Source: Colocasia esculenta
Taxonomy: Eukaryota > Streptophyta > Magnoliopsida > Alismatales > Araceae
Assembly (NCBI GenBank): GCA_014218235.1
Contig: CM024758.1
Span: 96,633,698 to 96,697,697, forward strand
Direction: 5' to 3'
DNA length: 64,000 nucleotides
A model generated the notes under the pieces. The model was not told the DNA's origin and did not search any database. It was given only the letters and a program-made list of their open reading frames with translations. How positions within the stretch are numbered: the first letter of the stretch is position 1; the number at the start of each line of letters is the position of its first letter. Below are positions 35,424 through 47,519 of this stretch, piece by piece. The position numbers and the translations under genes were made by a program.

Positions 35424-36417
35424 TAGTACACAACTTGTGTTTCCTACGTCCACCGTCCACACACACACGCAGAAACACTGCTTATGAGCTAGTTCAAAAC
35501 TACAACTCACACACACGAGTTTTCTGATGTGAAACCATGATCAGATCAACACAGACCACGTAGATCAAGTACAAGAATCACTTAATCCACAACCACACAC
35601 ACAGAAGTAAAAACAGAGACTTAGAAGGGTTCTGAGTTGGAGAATCAAATCCTTATGTAGAACTCCTCTACATGTCATCTGGATGATCTTCAAACTTCGT
35701 CTTGACAGGTTCAAGTTGATGTAGAAGCTTGAGTCACCGATGAACTGACTTCACCTACGCTTGGAAGATGAATCTTCTTGTTTTCTGGGCGGCAGGTTGA
35801 AGCAGAGCAGCAGAGAGACTTCTTCTCTTAGATTTTATTAGGATATTGGATGGTGGCTGCTTCTGTACGAAATTAACTCCAAAGAGTTCCTTTTATATGG
35901 GTGTTCAAGTATAGAGAGTCGTGGAACAAGGAAACACCCACATAGGAAACATTTGGAGATCTCGTATTGAGATTTTGTTTACGTCTGTCGACAGGCCTTA
36001 GATCATCTGTCGACAGCTAGAGACAGATTTGCATTTTCCAGATCTCTGAACTTTCGGGAAGGGTTTTTCTGTAGGTAGCTGTCGACAGTCGACTGGGATC
36101 TCTCGACAGATGGCTATGTTCAGAACCTGGTGTTTTCTGTCTGCAGTTTTCTATTGACAAGCAGCTGAGGAGCTGTCAATAGGTGCTTGTCTTTTGTGCT
36201 TTTCTTGATCTTTTTGCTCTTGTTTTAACACATTGTCTTTTGTGCAATCTCACCTACATGTAAGACCATTGTTAGTGAGATAACGTGAACATTTAAATGA
36301 TCAAGTTGAACATGTGTTTGCATGGTTCATAAAGTGTTCATCAAGTACTCATGTATTGCTTATCAATTGTTCATCATCAAAAACAAACATCAAATATAAA
36401 TTCATGTAAACCCAGCA
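35424..36417 (-). repeat. Shared middle LTR of C1/C2, right piece
   Basis: It resumes at TAGTACACAACTTGTG and ends AAACCCAGCA, followed by the C2 polypurine tract. TATA-like TTTTATA is at 35891-35897 and CTGTCGACAG-type words at 35985-36110. This LTR therefore serves as 5' LTR for C1 (primer-binding site on its left) and 3' LTR for C2 (polypurine tract on its right). Confidence 0.92.
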
Positions 36418-36679
36418 TTCTCCCCTTCTTGATGATGACAAAAATTTTCAATTAATGCACAATTGAGTTGTAATTGAGTTCTCCCCCTTTTGACAACATC
36501 ATACAGAAAGAGAGCAAAAAACTGTGAATTTCATTGAGGTGGCAATCATTACACACAGTTACAACATTAGAAATAACATAACATGAGGAATTGCAAAATA
36601 AGAAGACAACATAACAACCAAGGCAAACTAGTGCATCAACACTATAACCATGACCCACAACAAAAGACACTTAGACTCT
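36418..36679 (-). mobile_element. C2 polypurine tracts and 3' end
   Basis: TTCTCCCCTTCTTGATGATG at 36418 and TTCTCCCCCTTTTGACAACATC at about 36479 correspond to the two tracts of C1. Nothing coding is seen. Confidence 0.75.
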
Positions 36680-37904
36680 CTAAGCAGCATCATCGCCAGG
36701 CAGTGCAGAGGCTCGACGGATGTCACGAAGCTCAGTAGACAGCCTAGTGAAGCAGAGCTGAAGCTGGACTTGAGTATCCACGAGTGCATCAATGCTTGTA
36801 TCCACGGTGTCCAAACGTGCATAGAGCTTATCAAAACCAGTGGACATCTGAAGTTGTAATTGTGCTAGAAGATCACGCACGGAAGGCTCATCAGCAGAAT
36901 CACTAGCGGCAACACTAACGTCATCTCCCGGAGCATTGAGAGGCTCAAACTGGGAGTCTTCATCAGCTTCATCATCATCTTCATCATCCTCTCGATCTCC
37001 ATCCATGGCAGCAGCTGGTGCCTTACCCTTGAGTTCTCGTATGACAACCCCATCAATCAGCTTATACCCCATCCTATGTGCAGCAGTGAGATCAAAACTA
37101 CTGCGAGAATTGAGCTCGACGCATTCACTGTCAAGAATGTTGATGCCAATGAACCGAAGAAGGGAAGTGATTGGGCAGGCATATGGCATGGTTCTCCTGG
37201 GGTTATAATAACAGTGAAGGATTAAGCCAAGCATGAGGGCGGGTAAGTTGATTTGCTCGCACTAGAGGAAGAAGGTAAAAAGGAATTTGTGAACCTCAGT
37301 GACGAGTTCCCGACTGCCATGCTTTGGTGCAATCAAGGTGGTGAAGATATGATGAATCATCCGGTTCAGTGGGGGAAAGGGCATTGAGTTTGGAAATTTT
37401 CTTGGTGCCATCATACGGTTGGAGGGTGATGAGGTGATAGTACTCAGAGGCAGATGGGTGATGGGTGAGTATATCAGCCCCAGAGCTAGGGATTTGAAGT
37501 GTTGTGCTAAAGAGATTAGCAGTAAGTTTGAAAGGGGTGCCCTTTACAGAGGTGTAAAACTCCTGTTGCTCGGAGTAGCCAAGATGGTTGAAAAATTCAT
37601 TGACGACAGTAGGAGAATAGACCTTATGGGAATAGAGAAATACCATCCAGCCCTAGGTGTCAAAGAGGGGTTGGAGGTTTGGAAACAGGTCTGCCAAGGA
37701 TGTGAAATCAACATAGCAAGGCTGTACAAACTTGGTAAAGGAGCCCTTAGCCCGTGTGAGATTTAGATGAGGAGGAACCACGAGTTCGGGCAACCGATCA
37801 TCTCGATGCTTTGTCTGGCGCTCAGCGGGAGCCCGGGAGCCTTCGCCTACTTCAGAGGAAGCGGGACGATGACGAGAGACCATCTTCTTCACCTTCTAAG
37901 CCAT
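36680..37904 (-). pseudogene. C2 third ORF, env position, broken
   Basis: This is a copy of the C1 ORF3. The ATG at 37904 is followed by GCT TAG, so codon 3 is a stop. After QPLFDT comes the same in-frame TAG as in C1 (near 37650), then GWMVFLYSHKVYSP and EFFNHLGYSEQQEFYTSVKG. An 8-bp deletion near 37380 shifts the frame, a TAG near 37265 stops it, and 37234-36680 is open again for 184 codons with the acidic stretch and likely coiled coil. Confidence 0.6.
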
Positions 37905-39954
37905 GGGGATGGCAAGAACGAAGTACAAAGGAGCGATGAAGGGAAGAGAGATATAGACAGAAGAGAGAAAGCAGGAGGGTGACAGGGTAGGGTTTGCGCT
38001 CTAGAGAAGGAGGGTTTTGGGTGGGGGATGGTTTTGGTGGTAGAGAAGGGAGAAGGGGCGTGGGTGCCTTTTTAAGGAGTTGGGATGGGATTTGAAAAGG
38101 CAAGGGTCCCACCAAATCATCCCCGAAGCAGCACGCCTGTTGGGATTCCCAAAACAGGCTAGCCGCCGGCTGTCGCCAGATGCACAAGTGCCTGTCGACA
38201 GGCGCACACAGAAAATGTGCCAGAATGGAAATTTTTCGAGGAATTTGTTAATGAATTACTGAGCCGTGTGTATCCAAAGAATATAGAAGGTGTAAAATAG
38301 GTGGATACATAGTTTAAACTGTCATACTCATTGAGATTAAGTCAAGTCAATATCCTCAATGGTTTAAACATAATGCTCAAAAAGTTGTAGGTTGGAGCAT
38401 GAAGAGAACATCTTACCAAAACTTAGGGGATTACCATAACACCTGTTCAATAACAAACTATTGTAGATGAACATGATTCCAAGTAAAGGATGGTCAAATG
38501 GTTGATGAAGAAAATGTCTACATAGATGGCTAGCCATAGACACCAATGGACCTGGAATTAATCAAACAGTGGAGGCTTCACACTATTTTTTTTGATTTTT
38601 TTTTAGTTTAACAAAATGTAATGGGAAAAGTGGTAATTAGGATCACGAACACCTTTTGACATGAGGATAGACATGTCTAGTGCCCTTACCCCCAGTTACT
38701 CAGTGAGAGTGACCATCATACCATTCTACAGAGTTAATGAGTAAGCTTTTTGATGCGAGGACAGACATTTGTGATGCCCATGTCCCCGGTTACTCAGCAA
38801 TACACATCATTGCTCTATCTTTATCCCAATTTTTGAGTTGTATTGAGATATGAGAAATAGGTAGTTTTTCTCCTTTTTTTTTTTGAATTTTATCATGTTA
38901 TGTTCTGTTTGAAAATCAAGGTCAAATAATGTATGTGGTTAACAATCAATGCTAGACATAGAGTTCAATGACCATAGGACTGATCAAGACACTTGTGAAC
39001 AGTGTGTGCTTACAAGAGAGTTATGCAAGGGAGTTAGGTGATATCCATTAGATTAGATCAATATTCTCTGAATGATACAACCTAGACTCTTACATGAGTA
39101 GTATGTCAAAATCATGGTGATGTAGACAATGGCTTTAATATCATGTGGGTATAAGTGATTAAAACATGCATAGACACCCAAGTGACACCTTACTTGAAAG
39201 GCATGAACCTGCAGAAAGAGAATGTTGTGAGATATCCAAGAAATGCATGGAAAGTGTGTGGCTGTCGACAGCTAGAAGGAGCATGTCGACATATGCAAAC
39301 AGATAGAAAAGTGGTTGTTCTGGGAAATCAGAAACTGTGCTTGGCTATCGAGAGATGAATTGTCCTCTGTCCACAGAAACATGCAGAATGCAAAAACTTG
39401 TGTCTGTGGAGCCTGATCTGTCGATAGGATGGAGCATGGCTGTCGACAGCTACTTGTGCAGAACAAATTGAAGGCTAGGATGAAAGAGGAAAAGAGATAT
39501 GGCATGTGAGGAAAAAGTAGGTATGTGAAATATGATTAATTTCCCTCAAGATGTCAGTCATCTAACCTGAACTTGCTCCCCCATAGTGTGTGCTCATGTG
39601 GACACAAACAATTAAGTACTTCAAGACACATTTGCACAAATTGAGCAATCAAATACACACAATTTCATGAATAAGGACAGACTATGAAGAAATCCATTTG
39701 TTTAAGAAAGAAAGAAAGGGCAAAGTGAAAATAAACTAAATACCTTATAGAAAGTAAATGAGCCTTATTTACAACTTAACTATGGATACGTGGTGGAGAA
39801 TTTTTTCTCACGCATAATGACAGTTTCCAAACAAGCATAACTTCTTCTTCCACAAATCACCATTTGATATACCACATAGTTGGTGCACACAAGGAACATA
39901 TACTTAAGATTTGGTATGAGTTTCATTGCATTTTGCACAAATCCAATTCTCTTC
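37905..39954 (-). mobile_element. C2 non-coding region between pol and ORF3
   Basis: It matches 13387-15333 of C1 nearly base for base, including the palindrome near 38190, the two GTTACTCAG blocks (38695-38703, 38789-38798), the CTGTCGACAG-type cluster (39260-39450) and the block ending TTTGATATACCA (39783-39874). No gene is seen. Confidence 0.6.
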
Positions 39955-40440
39955 TCAATGTTGTGAATCTATCCTCAGCCAGTGGTTTTGTAAAAATATC
40001 AGCCAATTATTTTTAGTGGGTACGAAGCTAATCTCCAAGGTTTTGTTGGCTACCTCATCTCTCAAGAAGTGATGTCTTATTTCGATGTGTTTTGACCTAG
40101 AGTGTTGGACTGGGTTCTTTGAAAGATTGATGGCACTAGTGTTGTCACATAAGATAGGTGTGCATCCAATTTCAATATTGTAGTCAGACAAGTGACTTTT
40201 TATCCACAACACTTGAGCTGCACAACTCCCTGCAGCAACATATTCTGTCTCTGCAGTGGAGAGTGCAACCGAGTGTTGCTTCTTGGATGCCCACGAAACC
40301 ATGCAACCACCAAGAAATTGGCAATAACCACTAGTACTTTTTCTATCAATTTTACATCCAGCATAATCAACATCGGAATATGATATCAAATCAAAACTAC
40401 TCCCAGCTGGATACCAAAGACCCAAGGCATACGTACCTGA
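39955..40440 (-). pseudogene. C2 RNase H domain
   Basis: SDVDYAGCKIDRKSTSGYCQ, ALSTAETEYVAAGSCAAQVL, LCDNTSAINLSKN and HSRSKHIEIRHHFLRD are in one frame, giving all RNase H acidic residues. A one-base loss near 40010 shifts the frame at FVPT, so the usual LADIFTK end is read in another frame. Confidence 0.88.
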
Positions 40441-41290
40441 GAGATACTGAATATTCTTTTAACTGCAACCAAATGGCTTTCCTTTAGACTAGATTGATAT
40501 CTAGCACAAAGGCAAACACTAAATTGTATGTCTGGTCTACTTGCAGTAAGATAAATGAGTAAACCAATCATACCTCGGAAGTGCTTTGCATCCACCGGTT
40601 TACCTTTCTCATCATTGTCCAATTTCAAGCTTGTGCTCATTGGTGTTGAAGCAAGCTTACCTTGTTCAAACTGAAACTTTTTCAGTAGCTCCTTGACATA
40701 TTTTTCTTGGTTGATGAAAAATCCATCTTCTAGTTGTTTTATCTGCAGACCAAGAAAAAATTGAAGCTCCCTCATTAAACTCATCTCAAAATTCAATGTG
40801 CATATGATTTGAAAATTCCTCACACAGTGATGGGTTAGTAGAACCAAATATGATATCGTCCACATAGACTTGAACAACAATAATGTGATGGCGAACATTC
40901 TTAGTGAAGAGATTTTGGTCTACTTTACCTCTTGAGTAGTTTTTGCTTACCAGAAAACTGCTTAGTCTGTCGTACAAAGCTCGGGGTGCCTGTTTCAATC
41001 CATAGAGAGCTTTGTACAATTTATACACATGGTTAGGTTTATCATGATCCTCAAAGCCAGGTGGTTGAGAGACATAGACTTCCTCTTTGATGTAACCATT
41101 CAAGAAGATAGTTTAACATCCATTTGAAAAAGTTTGAATTTGTTTGAGCATGCATATGCTAACAAGATCCTAACTGCTTCTAGCCTAGCTATAGGAGCAA
41201 AGGATTCTTCAAAATCCACACCAAATTCTTGACTATAACCCTTTGCAACCAGTCTAGCCTTATTTATCACCACTTTATCATCTTCATTTA
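40441..41290 (-). pseudogene. C2 reverse transcriptase domain
   Basis: VAKGYSQEFGVDFEESFAP, MDVK, GYIKEEVYVSQPPGFEDHD, LYGLKQAPRALYDRLSSF and the intact catalytic VYVDDIIFGSTNP (near 40850-40870) are seen over three frames. Frame changes lie near 41110 (a lost base after MDVK) and near 40790. The catalytic box is intact, unlike C1, but the frame breaks make it non-functional. Confidence 0.88.
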
Positions 41291-42640
41291 GCTTATTCCT
41301 AAAGACCCATCTTGTTCCTATGACAGAAATTTCAGGGGTTCTAGGAACTAGACTCCAAGCATTATTTCTTTGAAATTGCCCAAGCTCCTCATGCATAGCA
41401 TCAATCCATGAATTTTCTTTTAAAGCATCTTCAACATTTTTGGGTTCCACTTGAGAGACATAGGCTAGATGATCCTGTTCAACTATTTGTCTAACTTGAG
41501 ACCTAGTTTGAACTTTTTCATTCATATCTCCTATGATGTTATCAAGTGGATGATCTTTAGAATACCTGACATTTGTCACTGTTGAAGGTCCGGGTTGATC
41601 TTGGACTTGAGGAGGTTGTTCTGGAGGAGGGTGTGCTTGAGGAGTTTCAACTTGAGGCTCTTCCTCTTGTGGATTTTGTTCAGGTTCATCATCTTGATTT
41701 CTGAACAGATTTACGTCATCTTCATCATTGTACCTGCGAAGATATCCACTTTTAGTCTTGGAAACTGCTTTAGGATTTTCTTTTACTTTCATTTGTAGTT
41801 CCCCAAGTGGTATTCCTTCATCTCCTTCCTCAAAGCTGTAAGCATTTGAATTGTTAGGCTTTGCTGGATACTCATCAAAAACAACATGTGTAGTTTCTTC
41901 CATTGTTTTAGATTTAAAATTAAACACCCTATATGCTCTAGAGTGTTCTGAGTATCCCAGAAAAATACCTTAATCACTTTTGGCTTCGAACTTATCCAAG
42001 TCAACTTTATCATTATTATGAATAAAGACTTTTGAGCCAAAAACTCTGAAATACCCAATACTGGGTTTCTTACCTTTTAGAAGTTCGTAGGGAGTTTTTT
42101 TTATCACAGGTCTTACCATGGCTCTGTTAAGGATGTAACATGAGATATTTACCGCTTCTACCCAAAAGGTCCTTGCAAGCTGACTTTGGACCGGAAGGGT
42201 TCGAGCCATTTCCACCAAGGTTCTGTTCTTTCTCTCCACTACACCATTTTGCTCCGGAGTTCTCGGGGAGGAGAATATGTGTTCTATTCCTTGGTGCCTA
42301 CAAAAATCAGAAAATGAGTTGTTGTCAAACTCTCCCCCGTGATTAGTGCGTATTGAGCATATCTTATTGACATTTCCATGCTCAATCTTATTAAAGAATT
42401 CTTCAAAGATTTTCAGTGCTTCATTTTTGTGAGCCAGAAATTTTACACAAGCGAACCTAGAAAAATCGTCTACAATGACAAAACCAAATCGTTTGCCATT
42501 GAGACTCAGTGTTCTAGTAGGTCCAAAAAGGTCCATGTGCAACAATTCATAAGGTTTAGAAGTGCTTACTGGTGCTTTTGATTTGAAGGATTTTCGGGTT
42601 TGTTTTCCCTGTGCACATGCATCACAAAAATTTCATTCTT
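41291..42640 (-). pseudogene. C2 integrase core and linker
   Basis: HMDLFGPTRTLSLNGKRFGF, IRTNHGGEFDNNSF and NGVVERKNRTLVEMA are seen (42545-42200). The second catalytic Asp is Asn, as in C1. The C-terminal FRVFGSKVFIHNND runs to a TAA at 41970, then a frame with the Pro/Gln-rich linker (PQVETPQAHPPPEQPPQV) leads into RT. Confidence 0.85.
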
Positions 42641-43170
42641 GTTAAAGGAAATTTCAGGAAGTCCACTTACCAGTTTAAGCCTCATGGTCTTGTGCAAGAC
42701 GTTGTAATTTGCATGGCCAAGCCTACGATGCCACAACGTAAGCTCATCCTGCTTGTTTGCTAGAAGACATAAGTCTTCATTTTTGGATCATCTAAGTCGA
42801 CCAAATGAATGTTGTTCACCCTTTTTCCAGAAAATTTTAGACTTCCTATTTCCTTATCAATGATTTGACATGATTTTGATTCAAAGATAACTTTATGACC
42901 CTTATCACACAATTGACTTATACTAAGCAAGTTGTGATGAAGGCCCTCAACCAACAATACATTATCAATTGAGTTGGAGGCATACTTACAGACCTAACCT
43001 ATGCCGATGATCTGGCCTTTATTGTTACCTTCAAAGATGACTTGACCTCCATCGTTTTCAACCAGCAAACAGAATTTTTCTTTGTCGCCCGTCATGTGCC
43101 TCGAGCAGCCACTGTCCAAGTACAATTCATTTTGATTTTGGACTGCTAGGCATTCCTGCATATATAGATC
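42641..43170 (-). pseudogene. C2 protease and GAG-pre-integrase region
   Basis: LYLDSGCSRHMTGDKEKF-type protease sequence lies near 43075-43130 on the minus strand; VEGLHHNLLSISQLCDKGHK and the CDA-type zinc Cys residues follow toward 42610. Frame changes occur near 42965 and 42785 and a base is lost near 42628. Confidence 0.78.
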
Positions 43171-43886
43171 AGATAAGAGGTTTTGGTACCCAAATTACTT
43201 TGGGTCCTAATGTATCATTCATGCCAAACAGTAAATGCTTCGGAATCCAAACTTGTTTGACTTTCTATTTATTTGGACTATTTCAGCATTGTTTATCATT
43301 GTGCCCAACTTTCTTACAGAAATTGCATGATGACGATTTTTTCACAACAGTGGGCTTGTTATTCTTGGGAACATGCATGGGCATTTTACCCTTTTGTTGC
43401 CTTGTTAGCTTTTCTTGGGTAGCTTGTTTCGAGACCTGTCGACAACCCTCTTTGGGGTTGTTGACAGATTTCTTAGTTGTGTTAACAACTGATTTGATTT
43501 CCTTGGGTTCCTGTTTCTTACCCTTGGCTTGAGTCTTATTGATCTTTGAGGTGATTTGCTTACTTGTGCTTGGTCTAGAATCAACAAAGGAAGTTTGCAA
43601 ATTTTTACCAATTACCTTTGGTTTTACAGGTTGAAATCCAATCCCATGCTTTGCAGCAAATACATTAGATCCCAGAATTGCATCAAGATTTTGTTTCCCT
43701 TTAACAAACCTTGATAGATCTTCAGATTTTCCTTTAAGGTTCTCTTCAGCCTTTTCCAATTTTTCTTTTAGCTTATCATGTTCACTTTGGAGAGATTCAA
43801 GGGAGTTCATTAGACCTTCATTTTCTTTTTAAGTTTCTTGCAGTTTTATTTTCAAACTGTCCATCTCCTCACAGTGAGCTTCCTCA
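43171..43886 (-). pseudogene. C2 gag C-terminal part, truncated
   Basis: 43810-43283 is open over 175 codons with the coiled coil ending (LESLQSEHDKLKEKLEKAEE), KHGIGFQPVKPK, basic repeats and an intact knuckle CNFCKKVGHNDKQC. The match to C1 stops at 43886 (CTTCCTCA), so the gag N-terminus, primer-binding site and 5' LTR of C2 are missing. Confidence 0.85.
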
Positions 43887-43923
43887 CCAATTTAGATACA
43901 AATCTGTCAACCACATATAATCC
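43887..43923 (-). repeat. 37-bp inverted copy of CACTA sequence at the C2 breakpoint
   Basis: These 37 bases are the exact reverse complement of 45219-45255 in the CACTA tail. They fill the junction between truncated C2 and the next segment. Confidence 0.9.
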
Positions 43924-44691
43924 TTTTAGCTTATCATGTGCTTCCATATGTGAGAATGTGAAACCATGTGATTAAACTTCTTTTATGCTAAAATGGAAAG
44001 CAAAATGTGAGAATATGTGATACGTGAGCAAATTAGATGTGATAGATACCATGCGAGTATTACTAGCAGACATGTGTTTAGTTCCATGATTAAGATACTT
44101 GGAAATGTGCCATGCAATAAGTTGTGAATGATACCATGATTTAAGTTTAAGTCCATATGTAGATACCATATTATAGACTACTTATTCTATACTTGTTTAT
44201 TGCTACATGAACCATGCGATAAATTGCTCTTTATGTTAAAATTGAGTATAATGAATGTGATAAGTGTATGGATGTACCAATAGATTTCTTGCTGAGTCTT
44301 TTGTGAATACTCATCCTTACTTAAGCATACGGTGAGATAGGTATTCCCAAAATTGAGGAGGAGGTAGCGAGGAGCGAGCGGGAGGAGTAGTGGAGATCTT
44401 GGAGGCTATCTACTTAGCTTGTATTTTCCTAAGCTAGTATGTGAGACGATGTTATGTCATGGACTTGTTTATTTATGAACTTTGTTTATTTACTTTGCTA
44501 CTATATAGATTGTGGGATGTGTGTAATGATGATGGAATAATAATTACTTTCCTTTCCGTTGTACTTTCCTTTGTTATTTGTGTACATCTCTACCTACTGT
44601 GTTGTGTTGGGTACATGTCCCACTGTGACAACATGCTTTATATCGACGTGGATTGATATAATCGTACCGATATAAAGTGGGTCGTTACAGG
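43924..44691 (+). mobile_element. Probable right part of gypsy-type LTR (E)
   Basis: There is no gene. The right end reads ATAAAGTGGGTCGTTACA, the GGGTCGTTACA ending typical of gypsy LTRs that start TGTAACGACCC. The left start is absent. AT-rich content with GTG/CATG-rich text resembles 9660-10640. It abuts the A1 3' LTR fragment directly. Confidence 0.4.
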
Positions 44692-44937
44692 GAATGTACC
44701 CTTGGTTAGTGAAATCCCAAGAGTTTGCTTGGGACTAGACGTAGGATTTCCATTTGGAAGGGCTGAACTAGGATAAATCTCTGGTCTTATGTGTGTTTTC
44801 TTCCGCTCCTTTAATTTCCATTACACATGCTTATTTATACTCACCAAATTTTTTCAAGTGGTGATTTTTCTTTCAGTTTTCAGATTCCCTATTCACCCCC
44901 TCTAGGTTATCCTTGCTGCCAACCAAGTGGGCCAACA
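44692..44937 (+). repeat. A1 3' LTR, 3'-terminal fragment
   Basis: It matches 6000-6245 of the A1 5' LTR (TTAGTGAAATCCCAAGAG, then GGACTAGACGTAGGA) and ends GGGCCAACA. ACTAT follows. The 5' portion is missing. Confidence 0.85.
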
Positions 44938-45949
44938 ACTATGTGAGTTGGAATGTGATTTTTAATGTTTGTATTTTGCTAATTTATTTGTAAGTTTGTA
45001 ATCTTTTTATCTATTTCTTGTATTGTAGGTATTGGTGAACTTGGCTAGCTGTGAGATTATATTTGACACTTGAATTATCTTCTACCTCCAAACTTTGAAA
45101 ACAACACCTTTTGAAGTTTTAAGTTTGAAAATTCATAATATGTTTGGACATTATAATTATAAGATTGGTTATAGGTTATATGTGCTATGAAATGAAGTGT
45201 TTGTAAATATGTTTCTTTGGATTATATGTGGTTGACAGATTTGTATCTAAATTGGAAACATCACTTTTTAATAGTCTATTTTTGACATTGTTGTCAAATT
45301 TTTGATACTTTTTATACTTTAGATGAGATAATTTTATGGATTATAGGTTGTGTGCTTACAAATGGAAGACATTGTGAATACGTTTGGTTGGATTGTAAGT
45401 GTGGTCATTTTGTGTGTACATGTGTGGTCATTGTGTTGTGTTGATAGAATTTTACGCTTGGTTAGATTGCAAGAATTGTCATTTTGTATATGGAAGGTGT
45501 GGTCATTGTATTGTGTGATTGTCAAACATTCAAATATGAAGGTTCTGCTTATTATAAAAAGATTGGGAAGCATAGGTGACAATAATACATATGCTTCCAC
45601 ACGAAGCGCATTACCTACATTTTCAACATGTTGGTAAACTTTACAAACGTTCCTCACGTGTAGGTATATGTAGATGCTGATGAACTTTACAAACGCTTGT
45701 TAAGTGTCAGTAACGAAGGGCCTATGCAGGTGTACCGACAGTTCTAAAACGATAGAAACTACCTTCGCTTATCAAAAAATGTTGGTAAAGTTGCTACGCT
45801 AAAAAAATGTAAGTAATTTTTACATATTGTTGAATTACGTACGACAAACAAATGTAGGGACATTTTCGTAGGTAAAAGACTATACCTACGATTTTTCCAC
45901 TTTTACAAATGAAATCGCGTCGTAGATATAACCTGGTTTTTTTGTAGTG
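44938..45949 (+). mobile_element. CACTA element 3' tail, subterminal repeats and TIR
   Basis: After the duplicated ACTAT the CACTA reading frame continues briefly (GTGAGTTGGAATG). A non-coding tail follows. From about 45590 the sequence fills with short words such as ACTTTACAAACG, CGTAGGTA and CCTACG in both orientations, as in CACTA subterminal regions. The terminus GGTTTTTTTGTAGTG (reverse CACTACAAAAAAACC) ends at 45949, with GGT as possible 3-bp target site. Confidence 0.65.
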
Positions 45950-47519
45950 GGTCTAATGAAATGTTCATCCAACGGCGTGATTGGAATGTACCTTTGCACT
46001 ACAATTGTGTGAGTTGTCATATCTTGAAAAGAGTTGGCCATCAACTTATTGCACTATGATAGGGGAGAAATGACTTAAAAAAAAGTGACATCCCACTTCG
46101 GCCTTAAGTTTGCAAACCTCCGACCTCTCTTTGCCATCTATTTAGCCATAACCGATGTTTCTATTTGCACCTGCTATCTATATCTCAACAGAACCTAGAA
46201 GAAAAGGTAAAAGTAATTAGAACGACACAAGAATAAATGTAGATTATGAAGCCACATAAATGGAATAAGTTAGCTATCCGGCAACAAATTGATGAAGTAG
46301 GGAAGGGAGGGAGATGCGAAAATAAATTAGGGGATGGAGGTCAGGTTGAGCGACTGTCAGAGATGAAGCAGCATGGAGATATTGTGATAGCAGAGAGAGA
46401 GAGAGAGAGATGGTGAGAACATGGTGGCGGGGTGTGGATCTAGCCAGAATTGAAGGCATTCTAGTGAAGGGGTGAAGAAGAAGTAAATTTAGGCTATTTA
46501 GCTACAATAGTCAAGGGAGGAAAAAGCGGCGGATCTAACAAATAGACGATAATGGAGGGATAGTAGGGCGGCAGATCATAGCAGGGAAGGGGAAGAGATA
46601 GCAGATCTGATAAAGGTGAGGAAAAAAGACGGTGGATGAGAAGAAAGGATGAAAGCCAGTGTAACGCAGTGCAATGGCACCAACGAGAGAAGAAGATGAG
46701 TGGTTGGGAAGGAGGTGGGTGGGTTGGAGCATCCAGAGTTGACTCCCCCTATAACCCCTCCAATCTACTACGCTACAACAAAAACTCCGTCGATGGAAAC
46801 TGACGACTGTTCTACCAGAGAAGGCTGACAATGACATCTTATGGCAGGCCATTATTAAGAAGTTGGCGGCTAAGATTTTCCATCGCGGGAGACCCACCGC
46901 CATAACTATGTTGTTGCTATCGTGCTTCGCCGTGGATGAATGACATGCCGCCAACATACCAAAAAAAAAAAAAAATTGACATGCCGCCATTATTATCGGC
47001 CAAACATTACTATGTATATGTATTACTACGTACATGTAAAGTGTACTGGCCCCATAATATGTTTGTCTGCCACGGGTACCGGTTTCTTTTATATTTGTGC
47101 CGATTTTGCTGCTCAAGTCCCGCATCACCAAGTATTTCTAGTACGTGCCTAGAACTGGGTGGACAGAGGGAGTCTGAGAGATGGAGAGAAAAGGGGCGGT
47201 ATCAATTTGGTGCAGCAGGAGATATGGTGGGGAGGTTCAACAGAGTAGACTAACCACAGCGTGTGTGCTTCTGCCGCTGTCGGGCTCATCCATCATCTCT
47301 TTCCAAGGTTCTTTATTGGCAAATGTGTATTATGTTGATTAAGAGACATTTATTTCTCACGGGAAAAAAAATGTTGCTGGTCAAATATTTTATTGCTCGG
47401 ATGTTTGGATCTCATGGCATTCATACATTGTTGAAGTCGTGGGATTTAGACATCCAACCAATAACATGTTTTGATCATATAATTTTTGTTTCTATTTATT
47501 GAAAAATAAATATTTGTTA
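45950..47519. other. Non-coding stretch, no supported gene
   Basis: Nothing convincing is seen on either strand. There is a (GA)n run near 46395-46412, an A15-type run near 46960, and near 46777 a CTACAACAAAAACT word resembling a CACTA terminus without a partner. The longest frame (46535-47131, minus) is low-complexity and has no recognisable domain. Confidence 0.4.

Larger units (their letters stand above)
4412..44942. mobile_element. Outer nested Sirevirus A1 with TSD ACTAT, holding most inner elements
   Basis: ACTAT at 4412-4416 abuts an LTR start (TGTTGAACC) and ACTAT at 44938-44942 follows an LTR end (GGGCCAACA). The two LTR parts, 4417-6245 and 44692-44937, belong to the same family, related to but distinct from A2. 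CACTA sequence lies on both outer sides. The simplest reading is one + strand Sirevirus insertion into the CACTA element, later filled by D, E, C1/C2, A2 and B. The body of A1 beyond the first codons of gag is lost. By eye the shared part of the two LTRs differs at roughly one site in ten, so this is an old insertion. Confidence 0.8.

Noticed and set aside
10643..43886. C1 and C2 as an assembly duplication
   Set aside because: The copies differ at many sites (YVNN versus YVDD, separate frameshifts, different insertions), so they are distinct sequences; long reads would still settle it.
46777..46800. CTACAACAAAAACT as a further CACTA or MITE terminus
   Set aside because: No inverted partner, subterminal repeats or target duplication found.
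46535..47131. 198-codon minus frame
   Set aside because: No recognisable domain, low-complexity and repeat-derived composition; likely chance.
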